NCBI RefSeq assembly: GCF_021869535.1
Contig: NW_026262712.1
Location: 106,451,640-106,515,639 of the forward strand
Length of the DNA stretch: 64,000 nt
Source: Mytilus californianus
Lineage: Eukaryota > Mollusca > Bivalvia > Mytilida > Mytilidae
Reading direction: 5' to 3'
The notes beneath the pieces were generated by a model that was not told where the DNA came from, searched no databases, and saw only the letters and a list, made by a program, of their open reading frames with translations. Of the stretch, positions 11,341-24,010 are shown piece by piece. A program made the position numbers and the translations under genes. Each line of letters begins with the position of its first letter. Positions within the stretch are counted from its first letter, which is position 1.

Positions 11341-13060
11341 ATTCTATTATGCCGGTATTTACATACAGTTTCCGTCTGGTTAAATTCACCACTTTCCTTA
11401 TTTCATTCATTAAAGTCGATTAATCATAGGTTCAAAGTTGTGAGCAATATGGACAGCTGCATATTGTTGATTGCTGAAGAAATGCAAAGACGAACCCATG
11501 TTACTGTTAAACTGCATAAGATTGTAATATGATATTTTTATCTCAAGTGATGCAACTACATTTTTTGTACTCTATCATATCATATTCATATGACAGAATT
11601 TCTTCATTGTATTGTCAGACGAGTTTCTGACAAAAGTTAACACCTAATAGAGAGATATTTTACAAGAAATTTTATTAACCATTGAATAGAAAATCAAGCT
11701 TTTGATATGATACCATGATTGAGGATAAGGATGGAAAAATGAGTCTTCATTCAACTAAATGTACAGGGTGACCCTTTTTACAATACATTATCATATTAAA
11801 TAAAGGTGGACCAATGGTGTTTCCCTTAATTACATGTACAATGAAGAAGAAGTCGGTTGATATTCTATTATACCGATATTAAAGTGTAAAGCGTCTTTCC
11901 TGTATTGATTTGTATTGTATCTTTAAAGTTTCATTTGTTATTCTACTGTTAAAAAATAAAGGTACATATTTATGTGGTTGTCTGAAGTCACGAACCCCGT
12001 CAGTGGTTTTTGTCATTTAGGGAATTTGAAAGTGATGGCAAATCTTTGATAGCCGGTTTAATTTGTTCACAGTATTTCAAGATTTAGACCTTGACATATT
12101 AAATAGGCACTTGTCTACTATTTAAACAATAAGTTGATGTCTAGTTACTTTTAGTTGTCGTGTAGTGTTTACGGTGTTCCATGGCCATCTCCTTTTATTT
12201 ATAATTTTTGTTATAAAATCCTTTGCCCTTCTTCAATACGTACACATAAAACTGTTCATTTGTGAAAGTTTTGAATGAGGTATCACATAATGAATGTTTA
12301 GGATTTTAAAAAAAAGATGTATTGAATTAGTCCTCCATATATGAGATATTTGTACGTTTGTAACGAAGCACACCCATTATGTTTTGTAGAAGCGTGATCA
12401 ACCAATATTTGGACATAAGAAGGCATCATTTCATGGTCAATCAACTGTAATTGAATTCACTTCTGGCTGTGGCAGTATATAGTATTACTCCGATATATTG
12501 CTTATAAAGTACAAAGAAGAAGGTACGACGAAGCTACCTGTCTTTGCCCCTAAATGCATCTACCAAATAACGTTCTGAAGATATTTATAAGACATAAATC
12601 GTCACATACTAGTATCAGTAATTATATTTTTGATTTTACCTTATACCTTCAGAATTCTTGCCTTTAGTACAAAACTGTAAAAACTGCCAAAAATAGGCTC
12701 ATCTTGAAATACTGTCATTACTATTAAAATATGAGCAAACACTTTACCCAAAAAGATATATGTTGCTGCAAGGTGTTTTTGACAAAAATGGGTAAGGTTG
12801 GCTCATAATTGTAAATGATCTTTTTAGGTAAAATATGTCAATTTTGGCACAGTGACACCAAATGTGACCTTTCTTCACTAAGGTTCTAAGTTTTATCAAC
12901 CTGTTCAGTAAGCAAAAGATTTAGCATAATTCTGAAAGGCTTGAGAAATCTTACTTAGCTTGAAATTTTAGTGGCTAAATAATTACTAATAGCTTACCGC
13001 CATATACTTAGTCAAGGAAAACTAAAATAGATTAAGCAACAAGAATCTTACCAAAAAACC
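11341..13060. other. Stretch without recognised feature
   Basis: About 1.7 kb with no recognisable coding signal or window-shared repeat. Confidence 0.5.
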
Positions 13061-13064
13061 TGGT

Positions 13065-13245
13065 GTGTACAAACTGAACAAGGTTTATAATTAGTTACGC
13101 CAGACGTGCATTTACAAATTTCTCATTAGTGGTGCTAGGATCAAAACAGCTTGGAGACCAAATCGAATACGAAATTGAAGAGCATTAAAAACCAAAAATT
13201 CGAAAAAGTTGTGCCAAATACGGCTACGGCAATCTATGCATGTCA
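13065..13245 (+). repeat. R5 repeat copy
   Basis: Contains TTAGTTACGCCAGACGTGC, a CTCATTAGTGGTGCTAGGATC block, then GAAGAGCATTAAAAACC and GTGCCAAATACGGCTACGGC. The same order occurs at 13860-14045. R5 is one of the most frequent repeats in this window, and its mechanism is unknown to me. Confidence 0.75.
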
Positions 13246-13261
13246 CGGGTCAAATTTATTC

Positions 13262-13685
13262 GTTCATTGTGTGTTAATTTACGTTTTTTGATTGAGTTAA
13301 GCCTTCCAATTGATATTTTATAGTGTGTTTTTTATGTTGTGATGTTATACTATTGTATCAGAAAAGGGAGAAGGTTTGGTACCATTAAAACGTTTAATCC
13401 CGCTGCAAATGTTTGCACCTGTCCGGAATCTGATTACAGTAGTTGTCGTCTGTTTATGTAGTTCATACGTGTTTCTCGTTTCTCGTTTTTATATTAGACC
13501 GTTGGTTTTTCCATTTGAATGGTTTTTCACTAGTAATTTTTAGGGGCCCTTTATAGCTTGCTGTTCGGTGTGAGCCAATGCTCCGTGTTGAAGGCCGTAC
13601 CTTGACCTATAATGGTTTACTTTTATAAATTGTAACTTGGATGGAGAGTTGTTTCATTGGCACTCATACCACATCTTCCTATATC
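13262..13685 (+). repeat. Long T1 tail, plus orientation
   Basis: Best plus-strand T1 copy. Blocks in order: CCCGCTGCAAATGTTTGCAC, GTTTCTCGTTTCTCGTTTTT, GACCGTTGGTTTT, TATAGCTTGCTGTTCGGTGT, GTGTTGAAGGCCGTACC, TTGGATGGAGAGTTGTTTCA and TCATACCACATCTTCC. It is the reverse complement order of 1380-1860 and 39025-39345. It lies between two R5 copies. Confidence 0.88.
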
Positions 13686-13734
13686 TATGGGAGTAGAAAA
13701 CCCTTAGCAATTCGAATAATTCAAAATTATGTTA

Positions 13735-14240
13735 CAGTAAGTTTACAGAAAGATGAACAAATAAATGATATTCAATGTCAACACAAACATGTACTGGGCT
13801 TTTGATACCCTATCGGGAACGAAACGTCCTCCAGCAATGGCATCGACAAGTGGTTGTAAAAACTGATCAAAGATATCAGGCTAATAGTTATATGCCCTAG
13901 ACGCGCGTTTTGTCTACATTATACTCACCAAATGCGGTCCAATCAAAAACAAAGTGAAAGGGCATTAACAAAAAAAAAAAATGAAAATTCGGAAAAGTTT
14001 TGCAAAACACAGCTAAGGCAATTTATGCATGGTAAACAATAAAAAAAACCCATAGTGTTTTGAATAACTCGACATTTTATAACAGTGTTTTCACAGAAAA
14101 TGAGCATATCAATGATAATTCATGTCAACACAAAAGTGCTGACTACTTGGCTGGGCTACCACCGTGAACGAAACATTCAACAGCAGTGGCATCGAACCAG
14201 TTGTTATAAAACTGATCAAAGTTACCCGACTTGTAATCAG
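13735..14240 (+). repeat. Two R5 copies in tandem
   Basis: Both copies open with an A-rich AATGA-ATT-ATGTCAACACAAA block, then GGGAACGAAACGTCCTCCAG or GTGAACGAAACATTCAACAG, GTGGCATCGA and AACTGATCAAAG. The first (13735-14045) continues through GCCCTAGACGCGCGTTTTGT and GCAAAACACAGCTAAGGC. The second stops at about 14240. The open frames here are repeat-derived. Confidence 0.75.
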
Positions 14241-14859
14241 TGTACTGAGGTACTCCGGCTTGTCCTAAATTTATGCAGTGACGATCTGACAAGTTTCTCC
14301 AGTTAAACATGAAATACCTACAATTCAGCAGCACCTGATATCATCCACCGTTTTTGATTATATTGGCTTGCTGTGTCTTCAAATTAAACTGCAATGTTAG
14401 TTTGGGTCCAGTTATATGTCATTCTTTGAATTCAAATTTTATTACCAACCCTCTTTTATTGTTATTTCTTTTCTCTGTAAAGTACGCGAAAAAAATATTT
14501 TCAAATCCATGTTTAAAAAACATAGACGATAGTTGATTAAAGAGATATCCTTCACTTCATGTCGAGTTAGCTATTAAATATTTTTCTTGATAATGCACTG
14601 TCATGACAGTATAAATTATGAATGTACCCTGTCCGGAAATCGTTATTGGTTCTGCTTTCTAAGTGCTTTGTTTCCAGTACCGCTTGTGACTTTTATGTAG
14701 ACAACTCATCATAAGCGTGATATCTTTCACAAGTCGTTTTCCTTCAATTTTAAATTTTGGTTTAAAATAAAATCGTTTTAGACAGATGTCATACAGCTTC
14801 TAGAGTAATTCTTCTAATTTGCGTTCCCCTACAAATAAGAGTAGGGAATACCGAGGACG
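14241..14859. other. Stretch without recognised feature
   Basis: Nothing recognised. Confidence 0.5.
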
Positions 14860-15500
14860 AAATGGAAGAACACCAATCTTATCAGCAAACTAGAATTTGA
14901 GGTTAATTAACCAAAACAAAAATGGGGTTTGATTGTAGGTAGTTCCTGCTCTCCTATTGGCACAAACCGTCTTGATAATTTTAAGCGAAAATACCTTGAC
15001 AATTCGCATTTGGTAATGTCATGAATGCAGAAAAGAGAGGGGATTGTGTCTAGAATAAGCGATACATACTCGTAGTCATCTATTGCGTAATTTCATGTTG
15101 ACGTCCGAAAAACCTTCGAAGAATTACTGTACCATAAAGAACACTTGCTTGACTACGATATTGACTGGGAAATAAATATTCCGTATACAGGTGCTGTTGG
15201 AATGCTGGTTCATAAGAATTGAAAAATAGAGGAAAGATATTGAATATAAAAAGTCAAAAACCCAGATAACACCATGTAAAAAAATTTAAAAAATGACGAA
15301 AAGACAAATGTTAAACAGAAACACTGAGCGACACAAATCCCAACAAAAACCGAGGCTAAAATAAGTTGCTCTGGAAGGATGAGCAGTTTTCTCTCCACAT
15401 GTGGCAAGTAAACATTTAAGAAACGAAAGAAAAAAAAACTAATCGTACTATTCACTTATCAACCGACCTCCACTGTCAATTTCTAAACATGAAATAGAAT
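14860..15500 (-). pseudogene. Badly decayed RT remnant with nested T3-like tail
   Basis: Minus strand from the right: LEIDSGGRL at about 15455-15485, a motif from the RT region just before KRDDFNFPI. Then a T3-like tail at about 15215-15430 (CTCCACATGTGGCAAG, GCTCTGGAAGGATGAGCAG). Then SIPTAPVYGIFISQSIS at about 15150-15205 and RRFFGRQHEI near 15100, which match the YGIYISQLIRYS and KFYGRHHEL parts of the superfamily. The tail interrupts the RT in the order expected for an insertion inside it. Many stops. The identification is motif-level only. Confidence 0.5.
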
Positions 15501-17370
15501 ATAATGTCCTCTGAATGAATAATCAAAAGTTCTGATTGAATAATTAAAACTTCGGAGACTATGTTAATTGCATTGAACTTAAAACAAATGATACAATAGA
15601 GATAGTAAGTTATGATTTTGCTTCATACCTTGACATGCACATAGAAATTGCACGATAAATGAATCACTTAGATTTTTCCGTAGTGAAATTTCCATTTTCA
15701 TTTGGCAATATTCAAACAGACTCTGCATATTTTGTTTTCCAGTTGATATTCTATGCCACGGAATGCGTTTCAAAGTGGTTGCTCTTCAAAACAAAGCTTG
15801 AAAATGTTTACAAGTGTTCTTAATGCTATTGTTTGCGTTATTTTTCCGAAACGTTTTAGACACCATCATGATTTTGCATGTTCACTGTTATTGAATATTT
15901 ATTTTGAAGATAACCATGAGTATGTCACGTATCATGTAATATGTCATATCCAAACCTACCTTAATTCTTTCTAACGTCACCAAACGGGATTTAACACCGA
16001 GAGCCAAAACGATGTCTTTTCTAAAGCTAAATATTTTTTTTATATTGAATTACCATGCCTTCTTTTGTGCTCGTAATTCGTACTGTTTCCAACAAAATAT
16101 GACGTAATACATCTCAACTGCCGAGGACTAACCTGATATACACGTCATATCATGCTTCTTTATATGTTATATATTGACAATATACTGTTAAAGCTTTGTA
16201 AAATACAATTAATGTTATTTGTAATGTTTGTTTGTTTGTCTCAAGAATGTCGTTGCACTTAATATATATTTGTATGATCACTTTAATGTTATTTACTATA
16301 AATGAGTCTGATTGTTGATTATATTAATTTTAATTTTATTAGTTAATTGTATTGTAAATATGTTCCTCGCACATCTTCTATTACACAAAGTACAGCAACA
16401 GATAACTAGTGTTATGTTTTTGATAAATTTCTTTTTTTTATTTATTTTTGTCAATTAAGTCTTCGGTATAAAAATTTTACAAATTAAATTAAAAAAATAA
16501 GGTCTTGGAACTTGCGTAGATAATTTTTTTCATCTCTTTTGTCGAATAGGAGATTACCCTTGTAAATATATCTGATTAAAACTAGTGTACTAAAACCTTA
16601 CTATCCAAGCAACAAACGATACCATCAACTTCAAGTGGCCCTTGAATGACTGTTAAACACCATAATATGTTATAAATAATTCGCTGTCGCCCGAGTCAAT
16701 TATGTTTAAAGAGACTTGTTTTTATGTTTAACACCTTCTTGAAAGACACTCGTGAATGTATTTTACAACACATTTAACTGCATAATTGAAATTTGAGAGC
16801 TTTGAAAAATTATCTTTAATTGAAAGTAGTAAATAATTCGTTGGTATTAAACTATTTATCATTTCTTAGTAGTTAAAATTATGTTAAATAAAAGTGCATA
16901 ATGATTTTAAAAAGCTTCTTTTCAATAATTTTATGTTCGCCAATATTCGTAAATAAGGAATGTGTCATTTTTTGTTGTTGCCATCAACGACATTACAATA
17001 TATATCAAGTTGAAGTCATATTCGTTATGTTGCACAGCTAGTACATTGTTTTAGCTATTATGAGACATATGGCTAAGTAATAGTTTTCCTGAAAATTTTG
17101 TATTTTGTTTTTTGTACTTTAATCCAAGGATGTTTAAACTCTAGGATGACATAATTCATCTTTTCCTTAATGAAACACAAAATATTTGCAAAGTTGTAAT
17201 TTCAACAATAGGAAACGTCCTTCTACTGGCATGGAAATACGGATATTGTTGAAATAAAATTTCCTATTGTAAATTTCAAATTATCTAGAATTCAGGAATA
17301 ATCTCCCTTGTGCAAATTTCTGATTCCTTGTTCGAATTTTGCTATACTTTAGGTCCATTTTGATTTAATT
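15501..17370. other. Stretch without recognised feature
   Basis: About 1.9 kb of AT-rich sequence. Open frames at 15579-15773 and 15753-15974 have no recognisable domain. An imperfect inverted repeat built on TTTCAACAATAGGAAA and TTTCCTATTGTAAATTT lies at about 17198-17280. Confidence 0.5.
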
Positions 17371-17374
17371 TGCT

Positions 17375-17480
17375 CTTCAAAGTGTGTATGAGTGTTTTGA
17401 TTTTCAAATATATTGGCTTCGAGCATCACTAAAGAGACATTTATTGTCGAAATGCGCATCTGGTGCAACTGCAACCTTTT
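17375..17480 (-). repeat. R5-variant repeat
   Basis: Reads GCTTCGAGCATCACTAAAGA then GTCGAAATGCGCATCTGGTG. This aligns base for base with the R5 core GAGCGTCAC...GACGAAACGCGCGTCTGGCG, with many of the differences being transitions. An inverted copy is at 19705-19790. The 62-codon frame starting here is repeat-derived. Confidence 0.7.
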
Positions 17481-17764
17481 ATGTTATTCTTTCTTACCGA
17501 ACATTATATCTAGTCTAGAGGGTGGTTCCGTCCAGATTCGATACTGTGTAACAATGTTCGTAACAGAAAAGGAAGACAGCATAAAAATAACGAATGCATA
17601 AAAAAAAGCAGATCAAATCGAGACATTCAGTACTGTCAAAGTTTAGTTTTGCATTACGATGATGATGGATGACTGGTTCACGTCAATTGCAAGTTAAATG
17701 CATATTCAGGCCGAAAACTGTTTAATCAGATATGCATTTTTTGAATTCTGCTTTGTAGTAAATC

Positions 17765-18010
17765 GACACGATGAGCCGTATGTTTAACGTGCTAGTTCAC
17801 AAGTGAACAGTCCGAAGGAAAGACATGTCATTCTAACAGTGCACATTATTTCGACTCCGGGCCGACAAGTCTGCTTATATTTCTAAATGCCGCGTGCTTA
17901 AAGGAGACTCAGCAAATACCAAGTTTTAATTCTTTGGTTTGACCCGGCTGTTCTTCGAACCCACAAAATCCCGCACTCAAGGCGAACACGCTACCACTTT
18001 GCCTTAGGGT
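17765..18010 (-). repeat. tRNA-derived SINE-like element S6, most complete copy
   Basis: On the minus strand the right end reads GGCAAAGTGGTAGCGTGTTC then GTGGGTTCGAAGAACAG. These are good matches to the tRNA polymerase III A box (TGGCNNAGTGG type) and B box (GGTTCGANNCC). The body that follows shares AGCACGCGGCATTTAG and GACATGTCTTTCC with the copies at 25-245 and 45430-45600. No terminator or mature tRNA fold was established, so this is a SINE-like repeat, not a tRNA gene. Confidence 0.7.
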
Positions 18011-18149
18011 AATAGTATAGAAAAAAAGAACAGCGCTCCAATTTGCCCCCTCCCGCCTATGCATAAATCACATCTGTCCAAGGGAAAAACTCTAATATAT
18101 TGTTTTGGTTCTTTCAAACTTTTTCATAAATATCATTTAAAATATATAA

Positions 18150-18345
18150 GTAACTTACAAAAACTGAGGAAATCTCACGAACTCCAACTAGAGGGAGACC
18201 AGTTGTTTTTCATGCATCATACGCCATGCGAATCCACATTCAGTCAAAATGTCACAATCGGGAAAAGGACACAATAGACGACTATTCTGGTATCTAAAGA
18301 TCTAAGACTGCGAAAACATGTCGCTAGTAAGTTGACATATAAACT
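18150..18345 (-). repeat. 3'-tail-like repeat shared with 21.1 kb and 59.2 kb
   Basis: Shares the order CGCCATGCGAATCCACATTC, AAAATGTCACAATCGGGAAA, GGTATCTAAAGATCTAAGA and AAAACATGTCGCTAGTAAGT with 21130-21260 and, more loosely, 59180-59310. In the other two places an RT fragment lies to the right on the minus strand, so this is probably a stand-alone tail. Confidence 0.65.
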
Positions 18346-19700
18346 AGCTTAAACTACACTGCAAATTTTAGTGCATAACGTTATCTTTATCATTAATTAT
18401 TTTATGGCAACATTTACGCTTATTCAAGCAAAACAGACCTTTTGGTTTTCTGAAGGAAATTTATATAAATTAAATGAGATCCATTAGAATAACATTTATA
18501 TAGTATTCTTATGAACCACAACTTATCCTTTAGAAAAGAATAGATTTAATTCTATCAAAAATTCAATTAAACCTTCTTTAACATAAATTCTTCTTTTGCT
18601 TTGAATGATTCCGATAGTTTTCTAATTACACTACATGTACAGAAAGTTTTACTCTTTGGAGTAAACAGCAATACTTTTTTTTTCTTGGATATTTGTGTAT
18701 TACAACAATTGTAATTAGTTATTATTGACAAAGAAGAAATGTTTATTTCCAGATTTTTCATTTTTTATATTTTATAGGTTTTGTATCTTTTGTCTCATCT
18801 TACTATGCGTTTATTTGACAATAAATTCTCTATGCTACTGTCTACAGTGACACATTTAAATTTCGTGAACGCAGTGAATGTATAACTGGAAAAAAATCTG
18901 TTAAGATTTCATTATAGACATCTGTAGTGGAAATTAAACTTCCTAATCAACGGCGATGTGCATCAGATGTCGGTTTTTAAAATTCTAACAATGTGACAGT
19001 ATACATAAGAGTTAATCTACACGTTAAGTAGCACAGCTAAACATTTGACTTATCTGCCCTTCACACAAGTATTCTACTGCCTTAACATAATGAATGTTTG
19101 ACAGAATTAGTCCAACTTTGATTTATGAAAAAGGTTTGGCAACACTGTTACAAATAATTTACTTTAGGAATGGACACATCATAGTTTAGTGTACGAAAAA
19201 CATTTCAATTCTTAATAAAAGGTTTCTTAATTGACGCCATCAAAATGTTTGATTTGTTCATCGACATCAGTTTCTTACGTTTGTTGAACATTTTTTTCAA
19301 CCAACTTTCGGGATTTAAATGGAAACAAAATGATATTAAAATCATGTCATCTTATTGAATAATTCAAATTTAGATACCCATGTTGATTGTATCTATCCCA
19401 TTCAATTTGAAATAATGATACCAACATAGAGTTAGGTCTACTTCAGATTTAAACTTACACACAGAATATGTTCGGTTGAGATGAAATTTACGGCAAAAGA
19501 GGCTTTCTCATGGAAAATTTTCTATTTGCTCTCTGGTTTTAGAAGCATCGTTGAGGCAGCACATGCATATGCAAAACAATATATCTCCCATTTAATACGA
19601 AATTTGGCTTACGTTTCTGCTCTTTTATTAAAGTTGCAATATATACAGCAAAGCTATTAATTCAAAGGGTCTTAATGTTAGAACGTTAGTAGTACCAATT
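18346..19700. other. Stretch without recognised feature
   Basis: AT-rich; nothing recognised. Confidence 0.5.
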
Positions 19701-19704
19701 TTAT

Positions 19705-19790
19705 TGCACCAGGTGCGCATTTAAACAATCAATGTCTTTGAAGTGATGCTCGAGGGCAGAGTATTTGAAAGTCTAAAATGTAATCAAAAA
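19705..19790 (+). repeat. R5-variant repeat, inverted relative to 17.4 kb
   Basis: Reads TTGCACCAGGTGCGCATTT then GAAGTGATGCTCGAGG, the reverse complement of the variant at 17405-17475. Confidence 0.6.
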
Positions 19791-19984
19791 TGGACCAAAA
19801 GTAAAGCCGAACTCAGACAGGAAATCACAGCTATCCATGAGGGAATTACATTGTTGCATTTAAATAAGTTTAACAGTTCAATTCGTCTCTTCGAAAACTT
19901 TATGGCTGCCTTCAATGTTTAGAAATTCGTTATGGCAAATTTTTCAAATGTCGTGTCCATAATCAAGTTCTCCTTTAAATCTTC

Positions 19985-20195
19985 GAAAGTGATTTATCAA
20001 CGCATTTTGATTTGTTATGACGAAAATGACGGGTGTCACTAGGAACTGCTTACTGCTCTAGAGCACCGGGAGGATCAAAAGTTCTTAGTCAGGATCGTGC
20101 AGGTCGATCTTGAGTTTTATGTTTCATTTGTTATTTTAGTCTCTTTGCCATTGCGATATCTATTTATCCGACTTTTGATTTAGATTTATTTTAAA
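19985..20195 (+). repeat. T3 tail, plus orientation
   Basis: Blocks TTTGATTTGTTATGACGAAA, ATGACGGGTGTCAC, AACTGCTTACTGCTCTAGAG and TCGATCTTGAGTTTTATG. The first part recurs in the triplicated unit as GACATGACGG-TGTCCGTAGT then CTGCTTACTCC (25366-25410 and its copies). Confidence 0.6.
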
Positions 20196-20944
20196 GCTTT
20201 TTAACTTCATATAGCAACTGTTCATTAATACTTTTCTTTGGTTGTGTATTTTGGGAACATTTGTAAACAATTCTATACTCAATATCCTTAACGAATGTGC
20301 TTACTTATATTGGTGTAAAATGTCATGAAGTTAGATTTATATTTACACTATTAGCTGACTAAACATATTCACTCAAAGTTAAACACATACATATACCCTT
20401 GTAATACGATTTGTTTTAAACTTTGTTGTTTTTTTTGTGCTTTTGACACTTACACAACTTGGATTTTGCACAGTTGTCATGAAATGTTTTAAAATATCTT
20501 AGACAATGGACACGTGATCCATTTAAGAGTTTATCCTGATTATAATTGTTTATATATGTCTCTCTTTTTTTTTCTTGAAAAAGGCATTAAGTACCAATCT
20601 TAAATCGGTTGATCGGGTGTTTTCCTTTGAGTTCATTATTTTTGTTATTTTACTTTTTGCATTTATAGATAGCTATGCCACTTTCCCAGTCAATTATATG
20701 TTTTATTGTCTTTCTAAAGCAATGAACATTTAGTACAGTGGTTGCCGTTGTCTTTATTTTACATTACAAAAAAATGGGCATAAATATGGCTGTGTGTTTT
20801 CTTTTTTAAATTTTTCACTCAGAAAGTTTTATTTAAGTTAATCTATATCTAATCTTTGACCTTTGCCTTTTGTTGAGAGACGACGACAAAATCACAGATT
20901 TCATACATTAACATTATGTTATTTGTTGCTCTTATTTGGATAGG
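20196..20944. other. Stretch with one T4 stub
   Basis: A short match to the T4 end (TTTGAGTTCATTATTTTTGT, TATTTTACTTTTTG) at about 20620-20660. Otherwise nothing recognised. Confidence 0.45.
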
Positions 20945-21559
20945 GTGAAAACTCATCAAAGATACCAGGCTCATCAATTAGGCAACTGTAGTTCACCAAA
21001 GCTCAAATCTCATAAATCGACCAAAAAGACACAAACTAGTGTAACAAACAAAAACTGAGTGCACCGAATGAGATCCAACAGTAGCAGGATGTGTCATTAG
21101 GGCAAACGTCTCCTTCTATGAAGACATCACCCGCCATGTAAATCCTAACTCAGCTAAAATGTCATAATCGGAATAGGACACTATAGGTAAAACTACAAAT
21201 CAGCTGACTTTAATGGTATCTAAAACATCTAAGAACACCAAAACATGTTCCTAGTAAGTTACGACACAGACACATCGTATCAGTCAACCATTTGTGATGT
21301 TAACCGTAAAACGTATGTAGTGTCGATTGCAGTGGTTCTTCCTCATTACTCGATTGGAGCATTTTTGGTGTAAGGAGCAGACCCATGTAAATGAAGACAG
21401 TATAGTGTGAACATGCACGAGTGTAACGTATTACATGAGATATGTATACTCTATAGATGGGACAGAGGGTATGGTACTGCTTAGAAATGACAATTGGAAA
21501 GTTGTCATAGATTCTAGTTTGAAGTCATAAATTTGCATAAATATGAAAAAATTCTAAAA
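20945..21559 (-). repeat. 3' tail downstream of the 21.7-kb RT remnant
   Basis: Left end is R5-like (ACTCATCAAAGATACCAGGC at 20950-20970). The middle (21060-21300) matches 18150-18345 and 59130-59330. Near 21490 a reading related to DDFNFPIV is still visible on the minus strand (ACAACTTTCCAATTGTCA). Its order and strand fit the 3' half of the RT element whose palm region follows to the right. Confidence 0.6.
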
Positions 21560-21905
21560 TATTAAGCAGACTTAGTTTCGATAGTATCCTCAATTTTAAG
21601 TTCAGTGAAATGTGGGTAATTGAGTGATAGGATATCATGAATATATCTGAATTAAAATTTAAGAAACTTGCTTTTTCTGTTTGCCTATGATATGGTTCTG
21701 CTCGAATTGTGCTTCATATAAGCCAAAAATCGAGTCTGCCAATAAAGGTGCACAATAAGTACACATTTGATTTCCTTCTGTCTGTTGCAATATTAATTCA
21801 CCAACATCATTAACTTTGTTGTCGATTAATAAGACCAGCATTTTGATATCATCTTCGATGTATATATCGTTTAAATCAGTACGGTTCTTCACAAATTGTG
21901 TTTTT
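21560..21905 (-). pseudogene. RT fragment with altered catalytic box (YIHD)
   Basis: A 77-codon minus-strand frame (21659-21892) reads KNRTDLNDIYIEDDIKML, then LQQT, then CTYCAPLLADSIFGLYEAQF. That is the RT finger/palm region, with GIPMGTN degraded to EGNQMCT. Downstream in another frame FRYIHDILSLNYPHF gives the catalytic box as YIHD (21634-21645) in place of YxDD. That change would abolish polymerase activity even if the frame were restored. This lineage differs from the 2.6-kb copy. Confidence 0.78.
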
Positions 21906-22582
21906 TAATAGCCATGAAAAAAAGATTTTGTATCTGCGAATTCCATTTTTGTAGGAAAAGCTCTATTTTGAGACGATGTAAATTAAGAGTTTTGATATCA
22001 CTGCAAAATTATGAACATTGTAATTGAAGATTTAGAAGTTTTTTATGATCCACATCTGATTAATACTAGTGGTTTAACATACCTCATCACAATATTCATT
22101 AACCGTACCACATCTCATTATACTTTCTTGTGAGTTAAGTAAAAAGAAAGACCTTCGTCAAATATACGATATAGTATTATTGAAAAAAATTATATAATGC
22201 TTATCATTGTACATAATTTAGATGATATCTTTATATGTCACCCTAGATCTTATTCACTTGTTTAGAATATTAGAATTAAATTTTTAACTGCTTAGCAGAC
22301 AAAATATAGTCCAATGTTTTCATGTCACTAATTTTAAATACTGGTGTTTACATTTTGTCGACCTTGTCGTAATCGTTGCAAATTATTCTCAAATTATCAC
22401 TTTCTCTTATTTGTGCTTTCAATTCATTTTTCTATATTTGCGTCATTGGTTGCAAATGTTGTTGTATCATTTGCAATATGAACTGTCAAACACATTTTCC
22501 TTTCCATTTGATTGCCTCCATGAATTAAACACTATTATGCGTATTCGTATAAAAAATGCAAATTGATTTTCTTATCTTTACA
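21906..22582. other. Stretch left of the triplication
   Basis: Nothing recognised. Confidence 0.5.
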
Positions 22583-22964
22583 GCATAAAGAAACAAAGCA
22601 GGATGTTATTGATATCTTAATTTAATGTTTGTAGATATTCAAAAGTAAAAATTAGTTTTTTTTCTATAATTGTCGAAATTGATGCACTTATTCTAGGACA
22701 TTGCACATGTTGAATTTATCTTGCAAAATGAAAGTCGACAAAATCAAATCAAATATATTGTGTAAGCCTTGTTAGATGGAATTATCATAATTCTTAAACA
22801 TTATAAACTTGACAATAATCTTTACTTTCCTTATAGTTTTAACATTTATGTGTTTTACTTAACGTTCGATATGGATAAACATTACATTATTACCATAATA
22901 AGAATAGCTTGATTTCGGCATTTGTGGTTTTGAAAGCTTTTTATCTTAGTTGATTTGGCATACC

Positions 22965-23050
22965 AACAGATTTTATTTGAGCGTCATTAATGAGTCTTAT
23001 GCATACAAAACGGGCTTTTGCGTTACATAATAAACCTTATGTCTTTGTAG
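22965..23050 (-). repeat. R5-like repeat in unit copy 1
   Basis: TTTGAGCGTCATTAATGAGT then ACAAAACGGGCTTTTGCGTT, a degraded R5 core. It is present again at about 30115-30190 in copy 3 and absent from copy 2 because of the deletion there. Confidence 0.55.
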
Positions 23051-23884
23051 AGTCTTTACATCTCATTTCAAATAATGCAGCATTTACTTTGCTTGAGTTT
23101 TATGTTGTATTATATGTACATGTACTTTTTTGTTTTTTTGTAATCTCTAGCTTTGTCTAGCAATATTACTGATAACATTAACTAACTAGAAGAATTGTTT
23201 CGCCTTATTTTAAATGATATATATGTATGTCTAAGGTTTAACTTTTTTCACTGTATAGTAGGACCAATATGGCCTCCTTAATTTTTAAAATTTTAGTAAA
23301 TGTTTGCTATTCTTATTAGTTTTATATAACAGGTCAAATATCAGTTTTAGTTTTTTGGAATGTTACAAGTCAAAAGAAATAACATGTCAATATCTAACTA
23401 TAACCTTTTTTACACAACATTAACTGCCACAATCGTAGAAAATATCTGTAAAGGTGAGGCGTCAAGGTTTTCTTTTTGAAATGAATAATACAAAAATTCT
23501 AGCATATGTAGCATATGTTGTATATTACTCACAGCTGTTACAATATACAAGGTCATTATTTTCTATAATGATTTCCTTGATTGGGGGTTGCTGCCTACAA
23601 GAAGACTATTGATGAAATAGCACTCGATGGAAAATTGAAGTCATATATCCGAAAATTAAATGGAAGTTATCCTGACATTGTTGACGGCTGTGGAATATCT
23701 ATTTGAACCTAGCCATATTCACGCTTCTTGTTTTTGCTTATGACTTCATCGAATGTGACTAGTCACCGCATTTTCGCTTCTTTAACGAAACAGAACCATG
23801 TCAATAATGAAGTCATAACTGCTAACCTTTTAAAGCACCCGAGTTCTTCAACGCATTTTGGTAAGGTTCGTTTAACTTATTCTT

Positions 23885-24010
23885 AACTTTTCTATTATGT
23901 GTTTTGTGGACTGTTGTTTGTTTGGTTTTTTTTTCTTTTGGTCATGATAATGTCGGTCCTTCTTTTGTTGTGTTTTTATTGTCTCTTTGGTATCTTGGTG
24001 TTCATTCTCT
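23885..24010 (+). repeat. T3 tail fragment in unit copy 1
   Basis: GTTTTGTGGACTGTTGTTTG, GGTCATGATAATGTCGGTCC and GTCTCTTTGGTATCTTGGT. Equivalent segments lie at 26512-26620 and 32388-32490. The hydrophobic 65-93-codon frames that start here (MFCGLLFVWFF...) look like a signal peptide but are this repeat read through, with frames changing between the three copies. Confidence 0.65.

Noticed and set aside
21659..21892. 77-codon frame as a stand-alone host gene
   Set aside because: Its residues match a decayed RT finger/palm region.
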